This document shows positions 18,970-27,275 of a DNA stretch of 64,000 nt, in pieces. The notes under the pieces are model-generated. The model was not told where the DNA came from, did not search any database, and saw only the letters and a list, made by a program, of their open reading frames with translations. Position 1 is the stretch's first letter, and each line of letters opens with the position of its first letter. Made by a program: the position numbers and the translations under genes. Source of the stretch: Sandarakinorhabdus glacialis (GTDB lineage: Bacteria > Pseudomonadota > Alphaproteobacteria > Sphingomonadales > Sphingomonadaceae); assembly GCF_014643455.1 (NCBI RefSeq), contig NZ_BMJM01000005.1, positions 214,047 to 278,046 of the forward strand, read 5' to 3'.

Positions 18970-20385
18970 ATGGCGAATCCTGTCCCCCGATCGGCGCTCG
19001 CGGCGCTCAAGCTTGCGGCCGGGTCCGGCAACTGGAGTGACGATGCCGCCGTGCTGGCGCCGCGCCTCGTCGACTGGCGCGGCAAGTTCCACGGCGCTTC
19101 GCCGCTGCTGCTGCTGCCGCGCGATACGGCAACCACCGCCGCCATCGTCCGCGCCGCTGCCGAGCACGGCGTGCCGCTGGTCCCGCAAGGCGGCAATACC
19201 GGGCTGGTCGGCGGTGGCATCCCGCCCGCCGACGCCAGCGCGGTGCTCGTCTCGATGGCGCGCATGGACCGCATTCGCGCCATCGATCCGGCCGGGCTGG
19301 TGCTGACCGCCGAGGCGGGGGTCATCCTCGAAAACGTCCACAACGCAGCGCGCGAGGTGGACTGCGAATTTCCGTTGTCGCTCGGCGCCAAGGGCAGCGC
19401 CACCATCGGCGGGTTGGTTTCGACCAACGCCGGCGGCGTCCAGGTGCTGCGCCACGGCACCATGCGCGCGCTGGTCGCCGGGATCGAGGCGGTGTTGCCC
19501 GATGGCCAGGTCCTCCACCAGCTGACCGGGCTGGCCAAGGACAATAGCGGCTATGACATCAAGCAGCTGTTGATCGGCGGCGAGGGCACGCTCGGCATCG
19601 TCACCGCCGCTGCACTGCGGCTGGTGCCAGCGCCGGCGTTTCGCGCCATCGGCTGGGCCGGGGTGCCGGGGCCACAGGCGGCGCTGGCGCTGCTGGCGCG
19701 GTTGCGGCGCGCGTCGGGCGGCCAGGTCGAAAGTTTCGAGCTGATCCCCGACATCGGGCTGCAACTGGTGCTGCGCCATCTGCCCGGCCACCGTGCACCG
19801 CTGGGGGGTAGGCACCCTTGGCATGTGCTGGTCGAGCTCGCCGGGCCGGCCAGCCTCGACGCGCTGCTGGCCGATTGCTTGGCCGATGCGGCGGCGGCGG
19901 GCGATGTCGTCGATGCGGTGGTCGCTGCTTCGGTGGCACAGGCGGCGGCGCTGTGGCGTATCCGCGAGGAACTGCCCGAGGCCGAGCGCCGCGAGGGCCC
20001 GGCGGTGCACCATGATATCGCCGTGCCGGTGGCCGCGATGCCCGGTTTCACGCTGGCGGCGACCGCCCGTGTCGAAACCGAATTTCCCGGCGCGCGGGTG
20101 ATCGCGTTCGGGCATCTGGGCGACGGCAATCTCCATTTCAACGTGCGCGCGCGCGAGGGCGAGACCGACCCGCGCTGGATCGGCGATCGTGCGGCGGCGA
20201 TTTCGGCGCTGGTCCATGACCTGGTGACGGCGGCCGGCGGCTCGATTTCGGCCGAACACGGCATCGGTGTGCTCAAGCGCGCCGAACTGGCGCGGCTCGG
20301 CGACCCCGCCAAGCTTTCGGCGATTCGCGCCATCAAGGCAGCGCTCGATCCGCAGGGGCTGATGAACCCGGGCAAGATGATATAG
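18970..20385 (+). CDS. FAD-binding oxidoreductase, D-2-hydroxyacid dehydrogenase type
   Basis: A 471-residue flavoprotein of the GlcD/D-lactate/D-2-hydroxyglutarate dehydrogenase family. The FAD-binding PP-loop PQGGNTGLVGGGIPP lies near residue 77. SLGAKGSATIGGLVSTNAGG follows, and the C-terminal domain carries the metal and substrate motifs IAFGHLGDGNLHFN and SAEHGIGVLKR. It oxidises a D-2-hydroxy acid to the 2-oxo acid. The protein ends without an iron-sulfur domain, so electrons probably pass to an ETF or quinone. The choice among lactate, glycolate and 2-hydroxyglutarate is open. Confidence 0.92.
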   Translation: MANPVPRSALAALKLAAGSGNWSDDAAVLAPRLVDWRGKFHGASPLLLLPRDTATTAAIVRAAAEHGVPLVPQGGNTGLVGGGIPPADASAVLVSMARMDRIRAIDPAGLVLTAEAGVILENVHNAAREVDCEFPLSLGAKGSATIGGLVSTNAGGVQVLRHGTMRALVAGIEAVLPDGQVLHQLTGLAKDNSGYDIKQLLIGGEGTLGIVTAAALRLVPAPAFRAIGWAGVPGPQAALALLARLRRASGGQVESFELIPDIGLQLVLRHLPGHRAPLGGRHPWHVLVELAGPASLDALLADCLADAAAAGDVVDAVVAASVAQAAALWRIREELPEAERREGPAVHHDIAVPVAAMPGFTLAATARVETEFPGARVIAFGHLGDGNLHFNVRAREGETDPRWIGDRAAAISALVHDLVTAAGGSISAEHGIGVLKRAELARLGDPAKLSAIRAIKAALDPQGLMNPGKMI

Positions 20386-20498
20386 TGACTGGCGCGCGCG
20401 GCCCGGCTCGATACGCACCCGGCTTGCGCGATGCCGCGGCGGACCCTAGACAGCCCCGTTCCGCGAACCGGACCCGCCCACAGGAAAGATGCGACGAC

Positions 20499-21263
20499 AT
20501 GGCCAGTATCCCCGCCAACACCCCTGAACAGACGCTGCCGCTGTTCTATAAATCGGTGGTGCCGTTGTCGTCGCAGTTCCATCCCAACCACGGCCTCAAG
20601 CAGCGCGACAACCTTGCCTTCACCCGCAAGACCCACGCCATTCCGATCACGGTCGACGAATTCGTCATTGCCCAGCGCCATTATCCGATCGTCTTCGGCC
20701 TCGGCGAAAATCCGGCCCCGCTCGCCCTTGTCGGGCTCGAGGAAGGCAACAACCTTTACCTCGGCGCCGACGACCAGTGGGAAGCCGGGCAATATGTGCC
20801 GGCGTTCGTGCGCCGTTACCCGTTCATGCTGGCGCGGCTGTCGCCGACCAGCGAGGAACTGTCGTTGTGCTTCGACGATTCTTCGGACCAGATCGTCGCC
20901 GACGAAGGGGACCGGCTGTTCGACGGCACCGATGCCAGCGAGACGACCAAGAACATCCTGACCTTTTGCGAGCAGTTCGAGCAGGCGGTGTTCCGCACCC
21001 GCAGCTTCATGGAGGAACTGACCAAGCTCGACCTGCTGATGGACGGCGAAGTCACCATCCAGCGTCCCGGCGTCGCCGATCCGGCGATCTATCGCGGCTT
21101 TCGCATGGTTGCCGAGGACAAGCTGCAGGGCCTGCGCGGCGACCAGTCGCGCAAGATGGTCCAGTCGGGGATGATGGGCCTCGTCTATGCCCATCTGTTC
21201 TCGCTGTCGCTGATCTCGGGCCTGTTCGAAAAGCAGGTTGCCGCGACGACCGTGCCGGGCTGA
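20499..21263 (+). CDS. SapC family protein
   Basis: A 254-residue protein of the SapC family, recognised by FYKSVVPLSSQFHPNHGL, then TVDEFVIAQRHYPIVFGLGENPAPLALVGL and, later, FCEQFEQAVFRTRSFMEELTKLDLL. The family is named after a surface-layer-associated protein of Campylobacter, but in alphaproteobacteria the members are soluble and uncharacterised, often near TonB-dependent receptors. I chose the ATG at 20499 after AGGAAAG; an in-frame ATG at 20385 overlaps the upstream stop and adds 38 residues of no apparent homology. Gaps to both neighbours are small. Confidence 0.85.
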   Translation: MASIPANTPEQTLPLFYKSVVPLSSQFHPNHGLKQRDNLAFTRKTHAIPITVDEFVIAQRHYPIVFGLGENPAPLALVGLEEGNNLYLGADDQWEAGQYVPAFVRRYPFMLARLSPTSEELSLCFDDSSDQIVADEGDRLFDGTDASETTKNILTFCEQFEQAVFRTRSFMEELTKLDLLMDGEVTIQRPGVADPAIYRGFRMVAEDKLQGLRGDQSRKMVQSGMMGLVYAHLFSLSLISGLFEKQVAATTVPG

Positions 21264-21279
21264 TCCCGGCCGGATCGAG

Positions 21280-21846
21280 ATGCCAGCCGGGCGCAGCCGC
21301 TATTCGACCGTCGCCATCGGGCTGCACTGGCTGACCGCGCTGATCGTGCTCGGCAACCTTGTGGCCGGGTTGCTGGTCGGCGACATGCTCGACAGCGGCG
21401 ATCCGGCACAGGCGGCGCTCGGGGGCAACGTCATCATGCTTCACCGCAGTTTCGGGCTGACGGTGCTGGCACTGACGCTGTTCCGGATCGGCTGGCGCAT
21501 CGCCAACCCGCCGCCGCCGCTGCCGGCGCACATGACGCGGCTCGAGATCATCGTCGCCCGCGCCAGCCACCATGGCTTCTATTTGCTGCTGCTGGCGCTG
21601 CCGCTGAGCGGCTGGGCGATGTCGTCGGCGCGACTGCCGCTGCGCCCGATGTCGTGGTTCGGCATCGCCGAGATCCCGCCGTTGCCGCTGGCGCCGGCAT
21701 TCGGCAGCGTCTTTCGCCAGGGCCATGGGGTGCTCGGCTGGCTGGCGATCGCGATGATCGCGCTGCACGTGCTGGCGGCGGTCAAGCACCATGTCTTCGA
21801 CCGTGACGACCTCCTGGCGCGGATGCTGCCGCCCCGGCGGGACTGA
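21280..21846 (+). CDS. Cytochrome b561-type membrane protein
   Basis: A 188-residue membrane protein with four predicted helices (about residues 12-34, 50-70, 92-112 and 148-166). Conserved histidines lie in IGLHWLTAL, MLHRSFGL, ASHHGFYLLL, FRQGHGVLGW and ALHVLAAVKHH, consistent with two b-type hemes. Family members pass electrons between quinol and periplasmic acceptors or superoxide. It starts 17 bp after sapC, probably co-transcribed. The N-terminus RSRYSTVAIGLHWLTA is typical for the family. Confidence 0.9.
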   Translation: MPAGRSRYSTVAIGLHWLTALIVLGNLVAGLLVGDMLDSGDPAQAALGGNVIMLHRSFGLTVLALTLFRIGWRIANPPPPLPAHMTRLEIIVARASHHGFYLLLLALPLSGWAMSSARLPLRPMSWFGIAEIPPLPLAPAFGSVFRQGHGVLGWLAIAMIALHVLAAVKHHVFDRDDLLARMLPPRRD

Positions 21847-21894
21847 CTTTGGCAGATCGGTGCATGAAATCACCGTCATGCGCCAAACACCCCG

Positions 21895-21914
21895 TTGACA
21901 CGATATAGTATCAC
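21895..21914 (+). promoter_or_regulatory. Possible operator (GATA-TATC dyad) before the ZnuD-like receptor
   Basis: TTGACACGATATAGTATCAC lies 46-65 bases before the receptor start and contains a GATA(N3)TATC dyad. Alphaproteobacterial Zur and Fur sites are AT-rich dyads, so metal-dependent control is conceivable given the receptor type. I cannot match it to a fixed consensus, and no -10 box stands at proper spacing from the TTGACA. Confidence 0.25.
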
Positions 21915-21959
21915 ATCTAGCCCGGTCGCTTGCATAAGAACGACAAAGGCCTTCCATCG

Positions 21960-24056
21960 ATGCGCAACCGCCTGTCCGCTATCGCCCTGCTGCTTGCCGG
22001 TGCCGCAACCCCCGCTTTCGCCGTCGATGCCGTGACCGATGCACCCGACACCGAGCTGCACGCCCCCCCGTCCACCGAGATCATCGTCACCGCGCCCTTC
22101 GCCCGTGACCGCGCCACCGTCCTGTCGGGCATCACCATCCTCCAGGGGACCGAGCTCACCCGTCAGCTCCGCTCGACCCTCGGCGATACGCTGTCGCGCC
22201 AAGCCGGCGTCAGCTCGACCAGCTTCGGCCCCAACGCCTCGCGCCCCATCCTGCGCGGTTTCCAGGGCGAGCGCGTCCGCATTCTCACCGACGGCATCGG
22301 CAGCTTCGATGTGTCGAACACCTCGGTCGATCACGCCGTTGTCATCAATCCACTGTTTGCCGAACGCATCGAGATCCTGCGCGGCCCGGCCTCGCTGCTT
22401 TATGGCTCGTCGGCGATCGGCGGTGTCGTCAACGTCATCGACAAGCGTATTCCGCGCGAAGTGCCACAGGAGGCCGTCCATCTCGACGTTCTGGGTACCT
22501 ATGCGTCGGCGGCGAACGAGCGCAACATCGCCGGTGTCGCCGAAGTGCCGCTGGGGGATCGCTTCGTCGTCCATGTCGACGGCAGCTATAACAAGACCGA
22601 CGACCTGCGCATCGGCGGCTTCGTCCTGTCCGGCCCGGCGCGCGCCGCCGCCCTCGCCAGCCCCGAACCCGAAGGCCGCGCGCTGGCATCGCTGGCGGAC
22701 CGCCTGCCAAACACGGCCGGCGAAACCTGGAACGCCGGCGCCGGCGTCGCCTTCATCGATGCCGGCGGCGAGCTCGGCATCGGCTATGGCCATTACGACA
22801 GCCTCTACGGCGTGCCCGCCCGCTACGACACCACCACCGGCGAGGGCGAATTCGTCCGGTTGAAGGTCAAGCAGGACCGCCTCGACATCCGCGGGCAGGT
22901 CAACGTCGGCGGCGACATCATCGACACCATCAAGGTCCGCGCCGGCTTCGCCGACTACCAGCATTCCGAACTCGCGCCGTCGGGCGAGATCGGCACCACT
23001 TTCTACAACCGCGGCCTCGAGGGTCGCCTCGAAGTCAGCCAGGCCAGGCGCAGCATCGGCGGCGGCACCTGGAAGGGCGGCAGCGGCGTGCAGGTGTTCA
23101 CGCGCGACTTCAACGTCATCGGCGAGGAAGCCTTTATCCCGCGCAACCAGTCGTCGCAGCTTGGCGTGTTCACCCTGCAGGAGCTCGATTTCGGGGCACT
23201 TAAGGCCGAATTTGCTGGCCGCTACGAAAACGCCAAGGTGAGTGCCGCCGTCGGCGATTTCCGCGGTGCGCCGGTCTTCGTCGATCGCAGCTTCGACCTG
23301 TTCTCGGGGTCGGCGGGCGCCAGTGTCGGGCTGTTCCAGGTCTGGCGCATTGGCGTCAACCTGTCGCACACCGAACGCGGGCCGGCGGCCGAGGAACTGC
23401 TCGCCAACGGACCCCATGCCGGAACCCAGGCCTATGAGATCGGCAACCCCGACTTTGCCAAGGAACGCTCGAACGGCGCCGAAATCGTGCTGCGCGGGCG
23501 CGGTGAAGGCTACAGCTTCGAAACCTCGGTCTATTACAACCGCTTCGCCAACTATATCTACGAAAGCCAGACCGGCGCTGTCGAGGATGGCTTGCCGGTA
23601 TTTCAGTTCAACCAGGCCTCGGCGCGCTATCTGGGCGTCGAGGCGCAGGGCGAGATCACCGTGGCGCGGTTCGGCGACCAGGATCTCAAGCTCGACGCAC
23701 TTGCCGACTATACCGATGCGAAACTGCTCGGCGGCCTCGGCCCGGTGCCGCGCATCCCGCCGTTCCGCGTGCTCGCGGGCATCGGCGCCACCGGGCCGGT
23801 CTGGGACGCCCGCGCCGAGATCGAGCACAGCAGCAGCCAGAAAAAGGTCGCCGCCTTCGAGACCGAGACCGCCGGCTATACGATGGTCAATGCCTCGGTC
23901 AGCGTGCGGCCGTTCGCCGACCGGCCGAACACCTCGCTGGTGCTGTCGGCGAACAATATCTTCGACGTCGACGCCCGCCGCCACGCCTCGTTCCTCAAGG
24001 ATTTCGCGCCCTTGCCGGGCCGCGACATCCGCCTCTCGCTGCGCTTCACGATCTGA
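21960..24056 (+). CDS. TonB-dependent receptor, ZnuD-like
   Basis: A 698-residue receptor with a signal peptide (about 1-22, ending ATPAFA) and a TonB-box region STEIIVTAPF. The plug is close to that of ZnuD-type zinc or heme receptors: SRQAGVSSTSFGPNASRPIL, RVRILTDGIGSFDVSNTSVD, INPLFAERIEILRGPASLLY. The barrel ends IRLSLRFTI. The start at 21960 begins the signal peptide; the ATG ten codons upstream adds nothing recognisable. ZnuD imports Zn2+ under Zur control in Neisseria; zinc as substrate is an inference here, because the His-rich loop typical of ZnuD is not obvious. Confidence 0.88.
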   Translation: MRNRLSAIALLLAGAATPAFAVDAVTDAPDTELHAPPSTEIIVTAPFARDRATVLSGITILQGTELTRQLRSTLGDTLSRQAGVSSTSFGPNASRPILRGFQGERVRILTDGIGSFDVSNTSVDHAVVINPLFAERIEILRGPASLLYGSSAIGGVVNVIDKRIPREVPQEAVHLDVLGTYASAANERNIAGVAEVPLGDRFVVHVDGSYNKTDDLRIGGFVLSGPARAAALASPEPEGRALASLADRLPNTAGETWNAGAGVAFIDAGGELGIGYGHYDSLYGVPARYDTTTGEGEFVRLKVKQDRLDIRGQVNVGGDIIDTIKVRAGFADYQHSELAPSGEIGTTFYNRGLEGRLEVSQARRSIGGGTWKGGSGVQVFTRDFNVIGEEAFIPRNQSSQLGVFTLQELDFGALKAEFAGRYENAKVSAAVGDFRGAPVFVDRSFDLFSGSAGASVGLFQVWRIGVNLSHTERGPAAEELLANGPHAGTQAYEIGNPDFAKERSNGAEIVLRGRGEGYSFETSVYYNRFANYIYESQTGAVEDGLPVFQFNQASARYLGVEAQGEITVARFGDQDLKLDALADYTDAKLLGGLGPVPRIPPFRVLAGIGATGPVWDARAEIEHSSSQKKVAAFETETAGYTMVNASVSVRPFADRPNTSLVLSANNIFDVDARRHASFLKDFAPLPGRDIRLSLRFTI

Positions 24057-24184
24057 GAAAATAGTCTCCGAAACGACCTTGCACTGCGGCAAAACGATCC
24101 TATCTCAAGGGCTGGCGCTGGTGCTTCCCCCCTTTGCACCAGCCGCCCTTTGACCGGGTCCGCCCGGTCAACCTCCCTGAACTC

Positions 24185-24222
24185 CCGCCGTCCCCTGCCT
24201 TGCACGGGACGGCGGAATTTTA
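24185..24222 (+). terminator. Rho-independent terminator downstream of the ZnuD-like receptor
   Basis: A perfect 10-bp stem CCGCCGTCCC / GGGACGGCGG with an 11-base loop is followed by AATTTTAT, about 130 bases beyond the receptor stop. The same gap holds another imperfect hairpin near 24109-24153. Confidence 0.7.
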
Positions 24223-24243
24223 TGGGGCGGGGGCCAACTAAAG

Positions 24244-24274
24244 TTGTCATCCCGGATCAAGCCCGGGATGACAA
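24244..24274. repeat. Family D palindrome, short form
   Basis: 12-bp perfect arms TTGTCATCCCGG / CCGGGATGACAA around ATCAAGC. It is related to the longer palindrome at 35715-35797 and lies between convergent genes. Confidence 0.65.
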
Positions 24275-24285
24275 ATATCGTGTAG

Positions 24286-25149
24286 TTACTCAGCAGCTTC
24301 CTGCAACGGTGGTTCCAACCCCAGCGACGCCGCCTCGGCCACCAGCAGCGCTGCCAGCCCGGTCATCGCGCTCGCCACCGCCGCGAAGCCGGCAGTCGGC
24401 GTCATCCGCCCTGTATCGACGTACAGCCCGCGGTCGATCTCGACCTGCACCGCGTGGATCCCCGCCCCCGGCGCACCGTGGAACGCCGTCGTATGCCCAC
24501 CGGCATAGGGAATATTGCGTCCCACCCGCCAGCCCGCCGCCTGGAAATGCCCCTCGATCATGCTCATCAGCGCCGGCGAGGCGCTCCCCCCGTAACGATC
24601 ACCGAGCACGATCTGCGGTGGCAGCACGCCGCTGGGCTGCGGCATCGAATGACAATCGATCAATATGGCAAAGCCGTGCCGTGCCCGCGCCCGCGCCAGC
24701 AACTCGGCGATGCGGGCGTGCCAGGGCCGGTGCAGCGCCGCCAGCCGCGCCTCCGCCTCCCCCGGCGGCATCCGGCGGCGATAGATGTCGAGGCCTTGTG
24801 CGGCGACGCGCGGCACCACGCCGAGTCCCGCCCCGACGCGTTCCGTCTGCCGCGCCGTGATCGGCAATGGCGCGTCGTACATAGCCGGGTCGAGCTCGTC
24901 CTCGGCGCGGTTGAGATCGAGAAACGCCCGCCCGTGGCGCGCCGTCAGCACCGGCACGTCGCCGATCCCCTCGAGCAGCGCATCGACCAGCGGGTCCTCC
25001 GCTCGCCGCAGCTGCGCCATCGACAGCCGCGACGCCGCGAGGAACGCCGGCGGATAGTCGCGGCCCGAATGCGGCGACGCCATGACCACCGGCCAGCGGC
25101 CGTCGCTGTCGCCACTGACACTGAAGCCGGGAAGCATCGAATCGTTCAT
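24286..25149 (-). CDS. N-formylglutamate amidohydrolase family protein
   Basis: A 287-residue hydrolase. The family motifs are PVVMASPHSGRDYP with the metal-binding His near the N-terminus, ARHGRAFLDLNRAEDELDP, and FAILIDCHSMPQ. These match the HutG-like zinc amidohydrolases that release formate from N-formyl-L-glutamate, the last step of one histidine degradation route. No hut genes are adjacent, so the physiological substrate may be another N-formyl amino acid. It is convergent with the ZnuD-like receptor, with repeats between them. Confidence 0.87.
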   Translation of the reverse strand: MNDSMLPGFSVSGDSDGRWPVVMASPHSGRDYPPAFLAASRLSMAQLRRAEDPLVDALLEGIGDVPVLTARHGRAFLDLNRAEDELDPAMYDAPLPITARQTERVGAGLGVVPRVAAQGLDIYRRRMPPGEAEARLAALHRPWHARIAELLARARARHGFAILIDCHSMPQPSGVLPPQIVLGDRYGGSASPALMSMIEGHFQAAGWRVGRNIPYAGGHTTAFHGAPGAGIHAVQVEIDRGLYVDTGRMTPTAGFAAVASAMTGLAALLVAEAASLGLEPPLQEAAE

Positions 25150-25258
25150 ATTGCAACGTTAGGGGAGGCAAACGCGCCTCGCCAGTGGGCCTCGTGTCAC
25201 AAAGACCTGCTTTCCGGGTTGCAACCGCGCGCGTGTCCGACTAACAGCCTGCCAACGT

Positions 25259-25333
25259 GGGCGCGTAGCTCAGTGGTAGAGCACTGTGTTGACATCGCAG
25301 GGGTCGTAAGTTCAATTCTTACCGTGCCCACCA
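25259..25333 (+). tRNA. tRNA-Val(GAC)
   Basis: A 75-base cloverleaf. The acceptor stem GGGCGCG pairs with CGTGCCC (one G-U). The D-arm is AGCTCAGTGGTAGAGC. The anticodon stem-loop CTGTG-TTGACAT-CGCAG has anticodon GAC, and the T-arm is GTAAG-TTCAATT-CTTAC. The discriminator is A, and CCA is encoded. A strong terminator follows 9 bases downstream. Confidence 0.97.
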
Positions 25334-25342
25334 TTATTCAAG

Positions 25343-25375
25343 GCCCGCGAAGTCCGACGACTTCGCGGGCTTTTT
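25343..25375 (+). terminator. Terminator of tRNA-Val
   Basis: A perfect 12-bp stem, GCCCGCGAAGTC / GACTTCGCGGGC, with a 4-base loop and five T, is a textbook rho-independent terminator. Confidence 0.92.
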
Positions 25376-25468
25376 AATGTCGTCGGTCGATGGCCTGCCA
25401 GGGTTGCGGCGCTCGACCTGACAATAGCGGCAATTGCCCTCGGCCGCGCCGCCCGGCAAGGATGCGCC

Positions 25469-26260
25469 ATGAGCAAGCCATATCTCCACGAACACCCGCT
25501 TTCGCCCTATGCGCAGAAGAACAAGATCGCCCTTCGGGAAAAGGGCGTCGCCTTCGATTGCGGCGTCCCGAGCGGCTTGGGCGCCGGCGGGGCAGGGGGT
25601 GACTTTGTCGCCGCCAACCCGCGCGCCGAGGTGCCGACGTTGATCGACGGCGACGTCCGCGTCTTCGATTCGACGATCATCCAGGACTATATCGAGGACC
25701 GCTGGCCCATCCCGGCGCTGCTGCCGGCCGGCGCCGCCGCCCGCGCCCGCGTCCGCATGATCGAGGAGGTCATGGATACCCAGTACGAGGCCACCACTTG
25801 GGGCATGATGGAGGTCAAGGTTTTCGGGCGCGCGACGGGCCCGGTCGGCGAGGCGCTGGTGGCGACGGCGATCGCGCAGGTGGCGGGGCTCAACGATTGG
25901 CTCGAACGACAGTTGGGCGACGCCGACTGGTTCAACGGCGATGCCTTTGGCTGGGGCGACATCGCCGTGGTGCCGTTCGTCCTCGGCGCGGTCGGGTTCG
26001 GCGCGCCGCCGCAGGGCGAGAACCTCAAGGCCTGGCTGGCGCGCTGCATGAAGCGCGACAGCGTCGCGCAAACCGCCGCCGAGGCGCATGCCGCCGCAGC
26101 GGTGGTGGCGAAAACCGTCCCCGGCGCCATCGCTTCCGGGGCCTTCAAGCGCGAATACCGCGACCACCGCCTCGAATGGATGATGCGATCGGGTGGGGTC
26201 GATGTCGTGCTCGCCGGGCTGGCCGCCGGCAACATCCGCTTCGGCGCTGAAATCAAGTGA
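25469..26260 (+). CDS. Glutathione S-transferase family protein
   Basis: A 263-residue protein with the GST N-terminal thioredoxin fold: HEHPLSPYAQKNKIALREKG, then NPRAEVPTLIDGD with the cis-proline, and VFDSTIIQDYIEDRWP. A helical C-terminal domain contains WFNGDAFGWGDIAVVPFV. GSTs conjugate or reduce electrophiles with glutathione. The C-terminus is about 40 residues longer than typical and includes FKREYRDHRLEWMMRSGG. Its stop overlaps the GTG start of the next gene, forming an operon with an alpha/beta hydrolase. Confidence 0.9.
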   Translation: MSKPYLHEHPLSPYAQKNKIALREKGVAFDCGVPSGLGAGGAGGDFVAANPRAEVPTLIDGDVRVFDSTIIQDYIEDRWPIPALLPAGAAARARVRMIEEVMDTQYEATTWGMMEVKVFGRATGPVGEALVATAIAQVAGLNDWLERQLGDADWFNGDAFGWGDIAVVPFVLGAVGFGAPPQGENLKAWLARCMKRDSVAQTAAEAHAAAAVVAKTVPGAIASGAFKREYRDHRLEWMMRSGGVDVVLAGLAAGNIRFGAEIK

Positions 26261-27132
26261 CCTTCGGCGGGCCCGTCTCGGGCAGTTTCATCTCGCAGCG
26301 CTTGCGGCTCCATTATGTCGACTGGGGCAACCCCGAGGCGCCGCCGCTGCTGCTCCTCCACGGCGGCCGCGACCATTGCCGCAACTGGGACTGGGTCGCC
26401 GCCGACCTGGCGCGTGACTGGCATGTCATCGCGCCCGACCTGCGCGGCCACGGTGACAGCGGCTGGTCGCCCGACGGCAACTACGCCATGGCGGCCTTCG
26501 TCTATGACCTGGCGCAGCTGATCCACCAGAAGGACATGGCGCCGCTGTCGATCATCGCCCATTCGCTCGGCGGCAATATCGCGCTGCGCTACGCCGGGCT
26601 GTATCCCGACAAGGTGGCGAAACTCATCGCCATCGAAGGACTCGGGCCATCCCCCAAGATGCTCGCCGAGCGCGGCGTCCGCGACCCCGCCGAACGGATG
26701 CGCAACTGGATCACCGAGCAGCGCGACCTGTCCCGCCGCCTGCCCAAGCGCTATGCCGTCATCGGCGAGGCGCTGGCCCGCATGCAGGCCGAGAACAAGC
26801 ACCTCAATGCCGAACAGGCGCGCCACCTGACGGTCCACGGCATGCTGCAGAACGAGGACGGCAGCTGGAGCTGGAAGTTCGACAATTACGTGCGGTCGTT
26901 TTCGGGCGTCGATATTCCTTACGCCGATCTCGAGAAGCTGTGGAGCGCGATTACGTGTCCGACGCTGTTGGTTTATGGGGCTGAGAGTTGGGCTTCGAAT
27001 CCGGAGACGGATGGGCGGCTGAAGCACTTCAATACGGCGACGGTGTCGTCGTATGAGCGGGCCGGGCATTGGGTGCACCATGACCGGACGGCGGATTTTA
27101 TCGCGGAGGCGAGGGGGTTTCTGACTTCCTGA
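26257..27132 (+). CDS. Alpha/beta hydrolase
   Basis: A 291-residue alpha/beta hydrolase. The oxyanion motif LLLLHGGRDHCRNW, DLRGHGDSG, the nucleophile elbow AHSLGGN with the catalytic Ser, and the C-terminal ERAGHWVHHDRT with the catalytic His are all present. The start is GTG at 26257, overlapping the stop of the GST gene in GTGA, which supports translational coupling. The substrate is unknown; esterase or lactonase activity is plausible. Family A palindrome copy 2 follows the stop. Confidence 0.9.
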   Translation: MTFGGPVSGSFISQRLRLHYVDWGNPEAPPLLLLHGGRDHCRNWDWVAADLARDWHVIAPDLRGHGDSGWSPDGNYAMAAFVYDLAQLIHQKDMAPLSIIAHSLGGNIALRYAGLYPDKVAKLIAIEGLGPSPKMLAERGVRDPAERMRNWITEQRDLSRRLPKRYAVIGEALARMQAENKHLNAEQARHLTVHGMLQNEDGSWSWKFDNYVRSFSGVDIPYADLEKLWSAITCPTLLVYGAESWASNPETDGRLKHFNTATVSSYERAGHWVHHDRTADFIAEARGFLTS

Positions 27133-27136
27133 CTTG

Positions 27137-27272
27137 CCCTCCCCCTTGAGGGGGGAGGCGACTCGCGCTTCTTGGCGCGGCGGGTGGGGGTGTGCTCTTG
27201 CGCCGACAGGGGACCACCCCCACCCGGGCCGCGAAGACGCGTCTCTCGCCTCCCCCCTTGAGGGGGAGGACA
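27137..27272. repeat. Long imperfect palindrome, family A, copy 2
   Basis: Same layout as 10133-10264: CCCTCCCCCTTGAGGGGGGA, then GGCGGGTGGGGGTG, a short loop, CACCCCCACCCGGGCCGCGA, and CCCCTTGAGGGGGAGGACA. Differences from copy 1 lie mainly in the central loop and a few single bases. It sits in the gap between the convergent hydrolase and pyruvate kinase genes and fills it almost completely. Confidence 0.8.
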
Positions 27273-27275
27273 AGG

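Noticed and set aside
21876..24092. 738-codon open frame on the minus strand
   Set aside because: Antisense to the ZnuD-like receptor, with shadow-type composition.
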